Assembly: GCF_003672135.1 (NCBI RefSeq)
Contig: NC_039515.1
Span: 2,108,001-2,172,000, forward strand
Direction: 5' to 3'
DNA from: Ooceraea biroi
Taxonomy: Eukaryota > Arthropoda > Insecta > Hymenoptera > Formicidae
Length of the DNA: 64,000 nucleotides
Shown here: positions 12,766 through 25,727 of the stretch, piece by piece
How positions within the stretch are numbered: position 1 is the first letter of the stretch
Layout of the letters: every line of letters starts with the position of its first letter
The notes under the pieces: generated by a model
Seen by the model: only the letters and a program-made list of their open reading frames with translations
The model's database searches: none
Told to the model about the DNA's origin: nothing
Program-made: the position numbers and the translations under genes

Positions 12766-15529
12766 ATTGAAGCGACAACGGACGTGGAAGGTAAAGTATG
12801 CGCTTTCAGTCTATTCACTCGCAAAACCTCCGGACGTTTCGACTGCTTTCCACGTGACACCCGATTGCGAAGCGCAGGAACGTTATACATATGCACACAC
12901 ACAACGCAGACACGCACAACGTACGAACAATCACGCGCGGTAACAAAAATTCTCGGGTGATCCGCAAGCGGGTAGTTTGAGAGCAAACCCGGTCCTTCGT
13001 TCTCTTAAACGGAATGATCGATTCAATAAAAATCTAGTTTCGTCCTTGATTTAAACAGCGGTAAACAAGGCCACTCGTAGAGCTGCCTAGTGAACTGACG
13101 GCGCAACGGCAACAGAGATGCTGGCAGCCAGGTCGACGTGCAATTGCTGTTTGGCGGTTGACAGTCAGGACCTGGTCGACCATGCGATGGACCACCACCA
13201 TTGCAACCGCGACCCCGGTTCCAAGTCCAAGTGGTATTACTTCGATTACGTGGAACCTCCTCCTCCACCACGAAACGATCGTCAACCCAGGCACCCATGC
13301 GGCGAAACGTACTGCTTCGGTTTTCGCGTTGTATCCTGTGAGAATAAGAATATGCCAGCTATCAATGATACATTGAGAGATGCGAGAAATGCGTGTCGAC
13401 GCTCAAAACGACGTCCGCAACTGAACTGAACTGAGAATCTCGACGTAGCCGCATATATAATGGAGAGATTACACAAGAGCGATAATTATGTTACCACCAT
13501 TGATTCTCCATTTAAAGTTTAATCACGAAGAGATATCCCGCGTACAAAATCTTGGATCTTTGGGCGATGCACTATGGACAACGTTGGCCATTTTTTTTCC
13601 GAATTACGAGCCGGCAGGTCAACACAAATCACCTCGAGCCGCCACGTCGTTTTATGCTACTATCATTTTATACAATGCGTAAGTTGAATCACTCGCGAAC
13701 GCGACTCGCGTATCGCATCGCTTCCTAAATGCGTGATAATAATACGACAGTCAAAATGACGCACGATGGTCGCGCGTAAAAAAATCGCATCGCTCGATTA
13801 TATTTACCCGCTAAAGCAACATTCTCGGGCATTATTAGACGTTCCAAGTTCGATGTTTGGCAAAGACACTCGACGGCGTGACTCGCTTCTGGCATTTCGT
13901 AACCGGCCGAAGTAGCTCGAGTTAGAGTCAGCGATTATAAATGAAGCTCATTGTGTATGAGTTGCTATCAATTTAAGGATTTAACGGTGGCCACGATGAT
14001 CGCACGTGGTATCGTGCGATCCTACTACCTTTCCTTCCACGTCTGTACCTTCGCTTGCCTACCTCCGTCGCGCCGGGCGCAAAACGCATTCTCAAAAAGT
14101 TCAATTAACTGGAGCAAAACCTCAAGTGCGCAAGGAGCCGTCGAAGGGTCAGTGTCGAATTAACGCAACGTGACGCGACGCAGAATTCGATATGAATACG
14201 CACGATTGTCGCTAAGTTGCGCCGTTGCATCGCCGTCGCATCGTGACACTTGAGACTTGTCTTTTAAAGCCACCAAATATATGACATCATTATGAGATTG
14301 CCATTATCGAACGCAAAAATCTGTGTCTAGAAATTATTTTATAGAATTTATTTCAAGTATCAAGTTTGTCACAAGAGAGTGATCCATCCCTCCAAAATAT
14401 ATTTCAAAATATGATATTTCGTCTAATTTTTGTTTAAATCTCTCATCGTGCTTCAGTTTTAATTACAGAAAATCCTTTACTTTTGGTTGTTAGCAAATCT
14501 CTTATGAATTATTGAAACCGAACGAACTAATGAGCCAGTTAATTATATTACGCAATTTTTACGTTGGGACGGCAGGTTCGTGAAAATTTTCCGATTCATC
14601 TTCTATGTCCGTGTTTGCCAAAACTTGCCGTAAGTTTAACGTTGACCTAGATCTTGCTTGAATTACTTAACTCAGAGGAAGACGGCCATTTAACTTTTTA
14701 CGTGGAACTTTACCACATGAACGTGAGTGTTGCGTGCTACGTGTAAATACACGGAATGTAGGAAGAGAGATTCGGCGACAGAAGAAAACAGAATTGCCGA
14801 AAGAACTAGATTATATCTGATTATAAAATATAATATTGCCCTATACATGTGAAATATCGTTAAACACGAAAATAATTTTTGTTAATTACGTAAAATATGT
14901 TTATTGGCAGAATCAATTTATGAAATTAAAAGTTCTTATGTCTCTTCAGAAGAAATAAACATTATGACCATCTCTTTGCTCAGTATTTCAGTAATGAGAC
15001 GAAGAAATGTAGAAACAGAAACAGATTTTTAATACAACATATTTTTATTTTATTTAATAAAGCTTCAACAAAACAGAGAACATATTATTAATTTGTAGTG
15101 AAATACAAAATAAAGTACAAAGATAACAGAGTCACTTTTGTATCGTTCACTCCTTTGTTCATCTTCTTCCCCTTTTTATTGGCTCATGAAACCGTTCAAG
15201 AGGTCTATATGCTATTCTGTATATCTCGCACAGGTCGTGACAATCAAATTAATTGAAATAGCTTTTAATAGTAATTATTATCTTCCAGGTTCTTTGTTTT
15301 TTGCTCTTTTAGTAATAGATAATAAGCTAAATAATACACAATCTGTCCAGGCTCTGGTGCAACTGAATTTTTTTTAGTTTTTTCTGAAGCATTATTTCTT
15401 GAATCGTTGCATTATGAAGCCTGACATTTCAGCTATGATTATCCAAAATTTTATGGCGCTAGCATGTCTACGTCATTAATTTTGACAATACCTTATTGAC
15501 TATTGAATAAACACACTTTGTATCGCACA
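12766..15529. other. Upstream region of transporter 2; no recognised gene
   Basis: This DNA lies upstream of the minus-strand transporter and probably contains its promoter and non-coding 5' exons. A somewhat GC-rich patch at about 13020-13430 has open frames on both strands, but none resembles a known protein. The remainder is AT-rich and lacks recognisable coding sequence. Confidence 0.4.
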
Positions 15530-16140
15530 CGCTGATGAAAGATCAAAAAGTCGCCAAAGTAGAGCACTGCAAGACATACTAAGAGCGGCCGATATTGATC
15601 CGGATTTCATGAAAAACATCGTAACTGGTGATGAAATATGCTGTTTTCAATATGAGACTCACAAAGCAGAAGAAGAAATATGTGTATGCAGAAGAGCCGA
15701 ATATTGCTCATCGTTTTCTTCAATTCAAAAGGAATTATCTACAACGAATTCATACGGTGAACACTGATTATTATTTCAATGTTTTGAATCGTTCGTGGAA
15801 CAGGATTCTTTGAGTTCGACCTGAATAGCGAGAGGAAAGATCCTGGTTGGTTTTTGTACATTAATGCACCGACACAAATCCAAGATTGTACGCGATTTCT
15901 TGGCCAGAAAAGACATCAAATACTTGAACACTCCCCGTATTCGCTCCGTATAACTTCTGGCTATTTCCAAACCTCAAATTGGTAATGAAAGAAAAGCGTT
16001 ACGACCATTCAGGTCATTCAAAGAGCTTCGATCGCGGCTTTGGAGGTGATTCCGAAAACGGAGTACAGTTTGTTTCGAAAAATGTTTAGTCGCTCCCAGT
16101 GTTGTATTGACTCAGAGGGAGTGTAATTTAAATAAGGAAG
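15530..16140 (+). mobile_element. Decayed mariner transposase copy (catalytic part)
   Basis: Frameshifted and stop-riddled remains of a mariner-family transposase. At 15605-15640 the frame reads DFMKNIVTGDE, the conserved block holding the first catalytic Asp (TGDE at 15624-15635). Further on, in shifting frames, come an ARKDIKYLNTPRIRS-like block equivalent to the FLAKNNIPVLEHPPYSPDLAP region, where the second catalytic region is degraded, then residues like NLKLVMKEKRY, matching the PKLK...GKRF block, and a C-terminal FEKC-like motif. No intact terminal repeats were recognised. It is a dead copy with no coding capacity. Confidence 0.7.
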
Positions 16141-18534
16141 ACGAAAATCAAAAATAATTGACGACTTGTATATTTTCTGATATCAGTCGCAAACAGAGCC
16201 TAGACAGATTATGTATGTACAATGCATGTACAATATGTAAACTATTCCGTTTAATGAAAGGTTTACTGTGTATACATAAATACTCAAAAATACAAGGTGA
16301 CATTATCGAAACAGTATATTTTTACAACGATAAAAGAGATAAAAAAGTTGTTAAGTGTAGGTGCGTGTTGAACAAAATGTCGACAAAAAAATTGCACCAA
16401 TTACGGAAAATTATCCATACCAATAGGTATGGATAATTTTCCGTAATTTTTGTCGACATAATAATGTATATATTTCGCAATCTAAAAATATATACAATAT
16501 ATTAAAATACAGTTACCTTACATTTTATCTGTAATTAGCGCAATTTTCTGATATCATAAAATTAACATCCGTCTCAGTATCGTACTTCACGTATCGCGCA
16601 ACGTGAGTCACTCAATGCAATATGACTAATGTATTTTGATGACATTTGATTCAACTACATATTTCTTACTTTATGAGATTCCAAAAATTCAAAGTGGCAT
16701 TAATCTCTACGATGTTTTTAATATCTTCCCGTCCTGAATTTTCCATCGGACGAGATAATATGCAGGAAAAGCGAGAAAACAGGCGTCTTTGGCCGAGAAA
16801 ATTTTACGCAATTTTGGCTTCGTGCCCGTGGACGAATAAAACCGGGGCATGTTCACGGTCTAAATTCAACCGAACCGGTGCGAGTTCATTTTTTTTCGCA
16901 TTAATGTTAGGACATCGTTGTCGTGATTTGGCTCTCTCTTCGTCTCTCTCTTTATAATTCGACTATAATATACGATCCCTAATATTTACGCATTTGTTCT
17001 CGCTGCCAATCGCCTTTGTAATTACGCGTTTATTCGGTGTCAGTTTAGAATCGTGATCGTTGTAATTCAATGCAGAAATAACGCACGCGATCGTCATTAC
17101 AATTAATTTTTCAAGCGTAAACACACGGAAACGTGATGTACTTGAAAATCACGTACGCTGTGTCTTACTATCGCGAACGTGAGACACTCACCGGGAAGGC
17201 ACATCGGAGATCCACGGGAAATCGATCGAGGGAAAACAATTTTCAAAGACCCATTATTATCGAAGCACACTGAAGCACGAAAGAGTGTGCTCGCGCCGGC
17301 TAGGCTGCCTCGTCGCTCGGTGTAAGCGTATTGACGTTTATCGGTCAACGTCAACGGAGTAACGTTTGACCGGGAAACTGGATCTTCGTTAATCGTTATC
17401 GGCATTGAAGGAGAACGGACTTGTGGAACCGAGTGCCGTGTGATAATGCACCCACGCGGAGCATCGATCGCTCTCGCATCAAACGTGTGCATTACATGTG
17501 CAGACGTTTTTACGGTTTTCTTTTTAGAATAATAATAACAGCACGCGCATGAGATCACCATCGGAATATTCTGCGAGAGCAATCGTAACGGAACCAGTTT
17601 GACGAGGCATTCCGGATGCAGAGGAACGTGAGAAAGCGCGCCCACAAAGGCATTGTTCTGGATTATTAAGGACAGCATTATTAATCGACTAGTTGAACGA
17701 GCTTATTAATTATAGCTATTATTGAACTGAGAAACTCGCTGCGTGATCTCGGCGAATCGATCGAACGGATCGTGGTGAAATTAATAAAGTTTCACTGTGA
17801 AAGTGACCGCTTACGAGAGCTCGCAAAAGTACGTAATGGGCGTTTATAAATCGGATATCGGAAAATGGTGTAACCGTACGCATTAATATCTTCCTCTATG
17901 TTTATATTTATAAATACAATCTTTGTATTACATTATCTCGGACGCCGTTATCGCGTGTCGCTTGTTGGAAGACTATGTATCTCGCGTTGTATTAGTTTCA
18001 CGTTTCACTTTAATACCATTAAAACATTTGTATCACATTTCTAGTCGCAAATCCACACTGACAATTATAACGCGGTGATGACGTTTCCTATCGCCGAACT
18101 GATCAAATCACGACGCACATTTTCTCGATTTACGAGCACATGGAATTATCCAAAGTTATGACGCGCGATGACAAACTTTAGCTGCATTAGCGGCAGATTA
18201 GTGCAAATTATTCATCTTCGTGATAAACCTTGACGTTATCGAAATTCCGCTTCCTGCTTGACTTCATTTAACACAGAGATATCGACACTCGTATTAGGTT
18301 GTAAACGAAGATTTACGGATAGAAACTAGGTGGATAACAATATCAAGTGTAATAATTGTTTATAAGAAGAATGTTGATGTTCTTTTTTTTAATAGTCTAA
18401 TTGTCTATTTAATTGTCTATTTTACAAAGAAAGCGGTACATGACAATTCGCTGTTGCGTTGATTTTAGTGTAACTCAAGATAACATGAGATAAAGCGTAC
18501 AACCACCACATGCTTGTGTTCTTTAATTTAAAGA
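16141..18534. other. Non-coding stretch with a perfect hairpin
   Basis: AT-rich DNA between two mariner fragments. The notable element is the inverted repeat at 16378-16459, annotated separately. A 191-codon open frame on the minus strand (17678-17103) includes a good splice donor at 17192/17191 (CCCG then GTGAGT). It has no recognisable protein family and may be a 5' UTR exon of the transporter starting at 12765 rather than coding. Confidence 0.35.
16378..16459. repeat. Hairpin: perfect 23-bp inverted repeat with 4-nt loop
   Basis: The arms 16399-16421 and 16426-16448 are exact reverse complements separated by AATA. Outer arms ATGTCGACA (16378-16386) and TGTCGACAT (16451-16459) also pair, with an 8-9-nt extra segment on the left side. 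The structure would form a near-perfect stem in RNA or a cruciform in DNA. It may be a tiny foldback element remnant or a small-RNA precursor; sequence alone does not decide. Confidence 0.85.
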
Positions 18535-18860
18535 AAACTGCTGCCGTAATGAAAAGATTGATTTCTGAGGCTTATGACGATCCGCTGACATGTGTGAGAG
18601 GCGGTTTGAACGATTCAGAAGTGGCGATTTCGACCTGAATGACAAGCCGCACTTACACATCCATAGAATAGAAATAGAAATGAAAGATTCGGAGACATTA
18701 TGAAGGAAGATCCGGCTCAACGGACTCGTGAGCTTGCAAGACAGCTGAGCGTAAGCCGAATGGTGGAAACACTTGCAGAGCCTTGGGACGATTCTCAGAA
18801 GGAAAATCCGCAATATTTAGTTTACAACCTGATACGATCGCTTCCAGGTAAACTGTAAAT
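18535..18860 (+). mobile_element. Decayed mariner transposase fragment (DNA-binding N-terminus)
   Basis: Reading across frames, this gives RRFERFRSGDFDLNDKPH, followed by KEDPAQRTRELARQLSVS. These match the mariner N-terminal helix-turn-helix region (WF.RFRSGDF.L.D.PR.GRP ... ENP..T.RELA..L.VS). Stops and frameshifts interrupt it, and the catalytic region is absent here. It is a separate relic from the copy at 15530-16140, and the order on the strand (N-terminus downstream) shows the two are not one element. Confidence 0.65.
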
Positions 18861-19571
18861 TAATTGAGAGAGAAAAGATAGATCTTACGAACCATAATGG
18901 ACGACGGTACATCGGTCACTCCGTGTTTGTCGAAGGAGGTCGCAGTTCCACCTACGAATTCAGCAAAGCGGCGAGTCGGCGCGCGGACAACTCGAAAAAT
19001 GAAAAAAACGGACAAATATCGCTCCAATAATCAGACGAAAGAGAGGGAGGAAGAAGAAGAAGAGAGAGAGAGCACCCGGTTCTCTCTCGCTCGTTCACTC
19101 GCGTGCTACCGCTTGGCCTTTGCACGGGGTCGGACACCCGCGTTCGCGGTACGGCGCGATTTCCCGCCAGATCCCATCGTCGAGAACTCTTCGGCTTCGT
19201 CACTCACGCACTCGATGAGACACAAACGATAGTGAAACGACGAAACGAATGCGTTGTTTCTCCGGGAACAGAGTCGTCCCTTCCGTTGCGAACTCGCTCG
19301 GCGAAATCCTCGCTGGAGAACGTGAAGAACGATCGGCGACGAGGAACGCGCACGCATTCAGCCGGTCTGCGTGACAGAACGATCCGTCATCGTCTTCAGC
19401 AGGTGTCGACGACGATGTTCCTCGTCTTCCTCGGATCTGTGTCCTCTCGGACACAGCTCTCGGACGAGCGCTTTCCGCGAGCGCACGAGGAGACGACGCC
19501 GAGGAGACGATCTCGCGGCCGACGCGCGAAGAGGAATCGGCGGCCGCGTTGCGCGTCGCGCGCACGGGAGG

Positions 19572-19955
19572 ATGACCGGGCTAATACTGATAGCTGGTAC
19601 CTCGCTCTCGTTGATACATATGACCATTGGCTTCGAACGCGATTCGCCGCCGCCGCCGACGTGTGACGTCACGACGTATGCGTGTCGCGATCTTAAAACC
19701 ACCTACGGCGACGCGGCGGGAGGAATTCGCGCGGCGGACTCGCGCCGATCGCGCGACGTTGTTGCGGCTTCGCGCGGTTCACCGCGGAATGCTAATCGGC
19801 GTGGTTCGAGCATTGTTCTCCCCCGGATGTTCGAGCATCCTTCGATCACTGGCCTCCTTAGCGTCTTGCTTAATGCGACGTTACTTCGAGGAGATCACCT
19901 GAAAAATTGCTCGGCACCTCGCTCGAGGGTACGAAGCGACGGAAGGAAAGTATAG
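19572..19955 (+). CDS. Candidate secreted-protein ORF (unverified)
   Basis: A 127-codon open frame starting at the ATG at 19572. Its first 20 residues (MTGLILIAGTSLSLIHMTIG) have a hydrophobic core resembling a signal peptide. It then runs through a Pro-rich piece and two Cys (PPPPTCDVTTYAC) and an Arg/Ser-rich tail. The frame is open further upstream too. The island is GC-rich, where open frames arise by chance, and no downstream exon or family was recognised. A possible donor (CGAGG then GTACGA) lies near 19926. It could be a first exon of an unseen gene or noise. Confidence 0.2.
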   Translation: MTGLILIAGTSLSLIHMTIGFERDSPPPPTCDVTTYACRDLKTTYGDAAGGIRAADSRRSRDVVAASRGSPRNANRRGSSIVLPRMFEHPSITGLLSVLLNATLLRGDHLKNCSAPRSRVRSDGRKV

Positions 19956-22900
19956 AAGATCGCAATTTCCAGCATCGAACGAAAAGAGCGCCCTTTACGG
20001 AACCCTTTACGGTCTTTACAGTGCGCAACTCCAGATATTGATCATGCGATTATAAACTGCGTTCGTCGCACGAGAATCTATGCATCGCACGAAAAATGCG
20101 TGTGAGACATGAGGGAAATGTCTCTGGAGACGTCTCCGAATCCTAATCTAGCTTCCTAATCTAGCGACGTGGCGGATAATTACATATCTTTCACGTATAA
20201 AAGCGATCGCTTATCACGAACTGTAGGACTGTACAGATAAGAAACAGAGTTTTCCCGTCGTGATTGTAGTATCCTTTACTCATTTTGTGCTCCGTACATT
20301 AATCACGCGCGAATTATGCAAGCTCTCTCTGTTATTCGGCGCTAATTTCGTTTTCTGCCGCACGAAACTATAATCGAGAGAGCAGCAGAATTTCGCAATG
20401 CCCCATATCGTCATGCCCCACAGCGATTACGTAAGAACAGATTATTTTCCAAGTGACGATAACGTAGTTACGGTATGAAGTAAATTATCTCCTTTAATCA
20501 TCTCTCTCTTGCTCCGCGCGTCATATTTCTATAGTAAAAGATACCATTATTATTATACGATAACGTGGAACGTACCCAGCTTTAAAAGAATTTCAAGGCA
20601 CGAAGGAGAGAGAGAAAGAGAGAGAATTAATCCCTCGATGTGGAAAAATTCATTTTTCAAAAAGAGTGATGGTACAGTAATGATGAAGTGTAATAGTACG
20701 AGAAAGGCTCCAAAGATAAACCTATAATAGCACTCGATTTATATCTTATCTTTATATGCTTCTCGTCATATCATTTGCTTGACTAGACTGGATTATATGA
20801 GATTGATAAAAAATAGTAGTCTCAGTTAATTACGATGAACGCTACTATAATCTCTCGAGATATAATAAGCAGAAAGCGATTACATTACGTGTCGATAACA
20901 AAAGAATGAAGAAAGGCGATCTGACAATCGTCCGTCGTAGATCGCTTATCGGGAAAATCCCGCGTAATTAGAAAGATGAATTATGACGCGACATCAGCGA
21001 AAAATCATAACGAGCCTTCGAGGAAGTTTTCCGAGGAAAAACATGGATTTCCACGTAAAACAGTTGGCGTCGCGAGGCAAGATAAACAGAACAATTATCA
21101 CGGCACCGACAGTGATTAAGAATAAAGAGGAGCACATGTTCCACCAAAGGAATCACCGGCCGAGCTATCTAATTAATTTCTATTCAACGTCAGGGTCGAA
21201 TCCGGACACGGAGCCTCGTAATTTTCCGTCGATAAATTGATGCGAGATTTATCCCAGTCTTCGTCATCAGGATGACTTTATTAGACGCGCAATTCGAATG
21301 CATTCGCGAATATGTAAACGGAACAGATAATAAAAACAGATATTGTTCTGTCTCTATTACAAATCCTCATGCAAGAAATCTTACTCGGGTGAATCACGAA
21401 CGGGGACGAATCCAGGCCGAAGGCCTGGTTTGCGAAATGCTATGCTGCGTTGAATAGCGAATTGCGACCGAACGATAACGACATCGGACGGTATTCATAT
21501 AGTGTGTTCTTATTTTAAAATTGTCTTCAGCATGGTCTTAAGGTATTAACGAAGCATTCTTATTGATAACATCTGGAGATCTTAAGATTATTTTTGATAT
21601 GCTGCATTACAAATATCATTCATACAATTGTATTGAGTAGGCATAAGTGCTGCCCCATACGCTCTTACAACCTTCAACGCTAATATTTCAGAGATATATA
21701 TATATATATATATATCCTTCTTCTTCGTGCGATTGATCTTGTGCAATTCAATTGCTCCGAGTTTACCAGGGACAAAGAGAATCGATGAATCGCGCGTCAT
21801 AAAGCGTACTTTTGTAAACAGCTATTCAGCAGAACGACGCATCTGATTTTGTACGTGCGATGACACTGCGTACCGGATCGCTTCACGCACGTGAAACATC
21901 GCTGTTATCTTTGTTAAAACGTAAGCGTAAAATGACGCGTCTATCGAATTGGTGCATAACATCCGCGCGTCTTAAACTCGCCGGGCCTGTAAACAACGGC
22001 CTATAAGAGTTAAGCGATACACACGTACGCGAGATAACTTAATATTCATTGTTCTGTTACTATCAGAGTGCTGTTCAAACATGCACTTAAATTACTTTGA
22101 AAGTTATGAGTGCACAATTTTCCTTTACGCAGGCAATGGCAATGAAGACACGCTGATTGATGAAATTTGAAGCCACCGGAATGTCGCATTTGCATCGCGT
22201 CAGTTAAAATCGGGACATTCCGTGGAGAAAAATTTTACGAGACATGATGCAACATTTTATCAATTTGCAACCGCGAATAATCGATGATATTACAAGACCA
22301 TGTCTTCTTAGAAATGCATTTTTCAATCATGCAAATGAATACAATTTACCGTCGAATTTTGATTGAACGATAAACATAGACGTACGTTACTTACAGGAGA
22401 ATATCCGAACAGGGAAGATGGTCGTGTCACGAACAAAAGTCGCGGGAAAACGTCATTTGTCATTTGCCAATTGCCAGGTGCATTCGTTGGACGTGGTTGT
22501 GAAATAGCCAGATGTAAAGATGATATCAAAGAACGCTTTGATTCGTCCGTCCAATATAATACACGTACACGTACACGTATGCAATATATGCAATATTAAG
22601 TAATAACGTGTAGACACGTTAACCACATACGATATAGCATATAGTACACAATACCACGCATGTTCGCTAAGTAAACACGTTTAAAAATAGCCAGTAATAT
22701 CAGATATTCGAGGAAGACACATTTACGCGTTTGTTGGCACTTACTGGCGCATAATTTTAAATTGTGCGAGAGCGCATCGAGCCGAGCCGAGCCGAGAGCG
22801 TCGTATTTGCACTCGTGATAACGATCTCATGAATACGCATGACGCCGACGCGATATTGCACCGATAGCATCTATGTATACGCGCGCATTCCGCATCCGCG

Positions 22901-23460
22901 TGAAAAGATACACTCGAGATCGCGCGCGAGAAAGCGCCTTTTAATATCCGCTCGCATTCTACGCACACGCGTGTACGTACGTACGTACACCGTGTTCGTG
23001 TGTTCATTTCGTCGGCAGGCGAATTACACGCGCGAGCGATTACAATAGGCGGTCGCCCGCCTAATAAAATCGACACTCGATCGACACGCTCGTCGGCCTA
23101 ATCGCGCGGCGAATGCAAAACATCATGCAAATGTCAAGAACATAAACACGCTCGAGTTCGCGAGCGCAACTTTCACGTGCACCGAAGCAGACGATGTCGC
23201 GCGACGGTCGTTGTACTGATTAATAAATCAGATCATTCCGAGAGTCAACGAGCTTAATGGACGGCTGAAATCTATCTTATCTGTAATTAATCTATAATTA
23301 ATAACGCGAAACGTCGGACGGCGAAGCTGTTAAATACTCGATGGCATGATTGCAGGCTTAATATTTGATGCCGACAGTTTACTCGCCTTTGGAAATGTCA
23401 GATCCGAGAGATATAATAGAGAAAGAATTGTACGGCACACGTACAATCTGAGTGGATGTC

Positions 23461-24097
23461 GGGGAGAAAGAAAGAGAGAGAGAGAAAGGAAGAGGAAGAG
23501 AGACAGAAAGAGCAGCAATGCGGATATTTCCTGCGAATGTTGACGAGTTTCGCAGCAAAGGGCGATTGGCCGCCGCGTTTGTTCGCGGACGTGAACGTCG
23601 GATATTACCTGCGGAAATAATGCCGGCGACGTATCATTACCGCATACGCGCGACGCGAGAGGAATGATAGCGACAATAACGGCTTTGCGCGCCGAACGCG
23701 CATAAATAACATTTAATATCGGTCGATCAGCTGGTCGCGTTACCATAACCGCAACGGCTGTTATTGATCCGCGGCGCAGGGAAGGCTCCGCACGCTCTCG
23801 TACGCTCTCGCATAGCGCGTGCGGTACATGTACGCCTCGCACGTACATCCTCGACTCGCGTACTCGCGCGTACTCTGCCGCGTCGTGAGAAAAAGTCGTC
23901 CACGGCTACACACACCACTGACAACGTCAGGTTTATCAATCAATCGTGCGCACTCACCCGATGCTCCGTCTCCGTCCCGGAACCGATGCTAAAAAACTGC
24001 GGTGTGCTGCATGGTACGCGCGGGAAAATGCGGGATTCGCTCCGCTCCGACTTTGCGGTGTCGCGAGGAAATGCGCGAGGAATACGCGAGAGACACG

Positions 24098-24136
<39 letters not shown>

Positions 24137-24243
24137 ACGGTAAACGAGAGCGCGCACCCGCGAAAGGAAGCGACTACGAAAATCGGCACGGATTCCTCGG
24201 GCGCGATCGACAACGGGGGAGAGAGAGAGAGAGAGAGAGAGAG
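23461..24243 (+). repeat. GA-rich purine tracts / microsatellites
   Basis: Several runs of GA repeats occur on the plus strand: about 23461-23520, 24098-24134 (nearly pure GA) and 24219-24243. They generate Arg/Glu or Ser/Leu repeats in conceptual translations, which should not be read as proteins. Confidence 0.8.
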
Positions 24244-25330
24244 TGCAAAAGAGGCGAGAACGCAGAAGCCGATTAAAGGAGCGCGGACGGTGCACACCAG
24301 AAAACTAATGACCACTCGACTCGGTGTTGCTTCCGTGGCACGGCCAGCAGCAGCACGAGCCAAGTGAGGGTGAGTTTTGACCGATCGCCTGCGCGCGCAC
24401 ACCTCGCGCGCACCGCACACCCTCGCCGAGCTCCCTTGTCGTGCCAACCGTTGCCATCCCGTTCCCGTCCCGTCGAGATTGTTGGAGATCAACATACTTT
24501 TTTTTTAGCCGCAATCATTGCCGTGTTTTGACTATCTCGCTGCACAAGATAAGCTCGAAGAATCTTTTTCTCCGGTTTCTCTGACAGATTTATAAGAAGA
24601 ATACTTGGGATCGCCGACGCGAAAGTAAAGGTTGATCTTAAACGCCGCGTGTCAACATCGGGACGTGAAAATCGCAATCCGATTTGAATCTTGGAATCAT
24701 GCCAGCACGGCGAGCCTAAATGTGACTCGACCCATTCAGTGTAGACCGAATAATCGTGAAGTAAACAAGACTCTGTTCTGAAGGTAAAGCATAAAAATCT
24801 CATGAGTGATTTGACGATTCCGTCAGTCATTTATCAAATACGATTAAATTCTTCAATTGAAATCAGTTTTAAATATTAATTTAATAAAAACGTTAAATTT
24901 TATTTTATGCACGATATTACATTAAACTTATTATGTGGAAGAGTGTTACATCATTCATTACAGGTACTATTTAATAATTAATGATCGTCATATACGAATT
25001 CAATCTTAGAATAAGCGCAAATCTTGTCAAATGTGAAGACTTCATTCGTACAATCGCGCGAATTGGTGCGATTACTCCAATGGAGCATTCAAATTTCCAC
25101 GCCAAGCTTAAAAGATAATTAAAGACTTACATGACCGACTGTCGATAGAGTGAATATCACAATGGTAGTACGTATGATATCTACTCAATTGAACAATGTA
25201 CCGATGTCATAACAAAAAAACTGCTGATTTCACATCAGATTCATATATAATAAACATCAAACGTAAAAAATAAAAAGAAGAAAGAAAGATATTGAAGAAT
25301 TTGAAACGTCAATTGGACTACGGAGCAGAG

Positions 25331-25538
25331 GAAGCCTGAGAGCGGTCACGCTCGCGTTTTAACTGTAACGCCTCAAACGTGGACATTGAAGTGATTGAAG
25401 TGATTCTGTCTTTATTGCTCACTGAATATTGAACGAAGATAGAATGACGCCGCGAGCGTTGGGAGCGTCAAGTGGAACGCATATGTCCACGTTTGAGGCG
25501 TTACAGTTAAAACTCGAGCGTGACCGCTCTCAGGCTTC
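25331..25538. mobile_element. Short inverted-repeat element (55-bp arms)
   Basis: The left arm 25331-25385 (starting GAAGCCTGAGAGCGGTCACG) and right arm 25484-25538 are reverse complements along about 55 bp, with essentially one mismatch (CGCG versus CGAG). A unique spacer of about 100 bp lies between. The same arm sequence recurs at about 49917-50000. This copy pattern fits a MITE or foldback transposon with no coding capacity. Confidence 0.75.
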
Positions 25539-25727
25539 TCTCTGTACGGAGAGAGACTTGTGTTACTATAAATGTTTTCAAAAAACGTCCAATATATACG
25601 CGACATGGCTAGGGAATAATGCTTGGTGGCCAATCAGTTCTCTGCTCTTTTCGTACTAAATTTCGTGGATGGTGATTAGTTGCAGGTTACTTCTTGTCGC
25701 ATTGCTTGCGCCATAGAATTATTGAGT

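Larger units (their letters stand above)
18861..25330. other. Gene-poor block with GC-rich islands and GA tracts
   Basis: No family-level gene was recognised. A GC-rich island at about 19050-19960 carries overlapping open frames on both strands, including the candidate signal-peptide ORF annotated separately. A second GC-rich island spans about 22740-24480 and includes long GA-rich purine tracts (about 23461-23520, 24098-24134, 24219-24243). Their strand-symmetric open frames look like by-products of composition. A TA microsatellite lies near 21692-21713. Confidence 0.4.

Noticed and set aside
13023..13429. ORFs of 86-103 codons on both strands upstream of the transporter
   Set aside because: No family similarity. 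The region may be non-coding 5' UTR or promoter.
19103..19702. Overlapping 83-194-codon ORFs on both strands
   Set aside because: Strand-symmetric open frames from GC-rich composition. Only the signal-peptide-like part was kept, as a low-confidence candidate.
21180..21210. A GGTCGAATCC-like stretch suggestive of a tRNA T-arm
   Set aside because: No acceptor stem, D-arm or anticodon arm could be paired around it.
23330..24495. Ser/Leu- and Arg/Glu-repeat ORFs
   Set aside because: They are translations of GA microsatellites.
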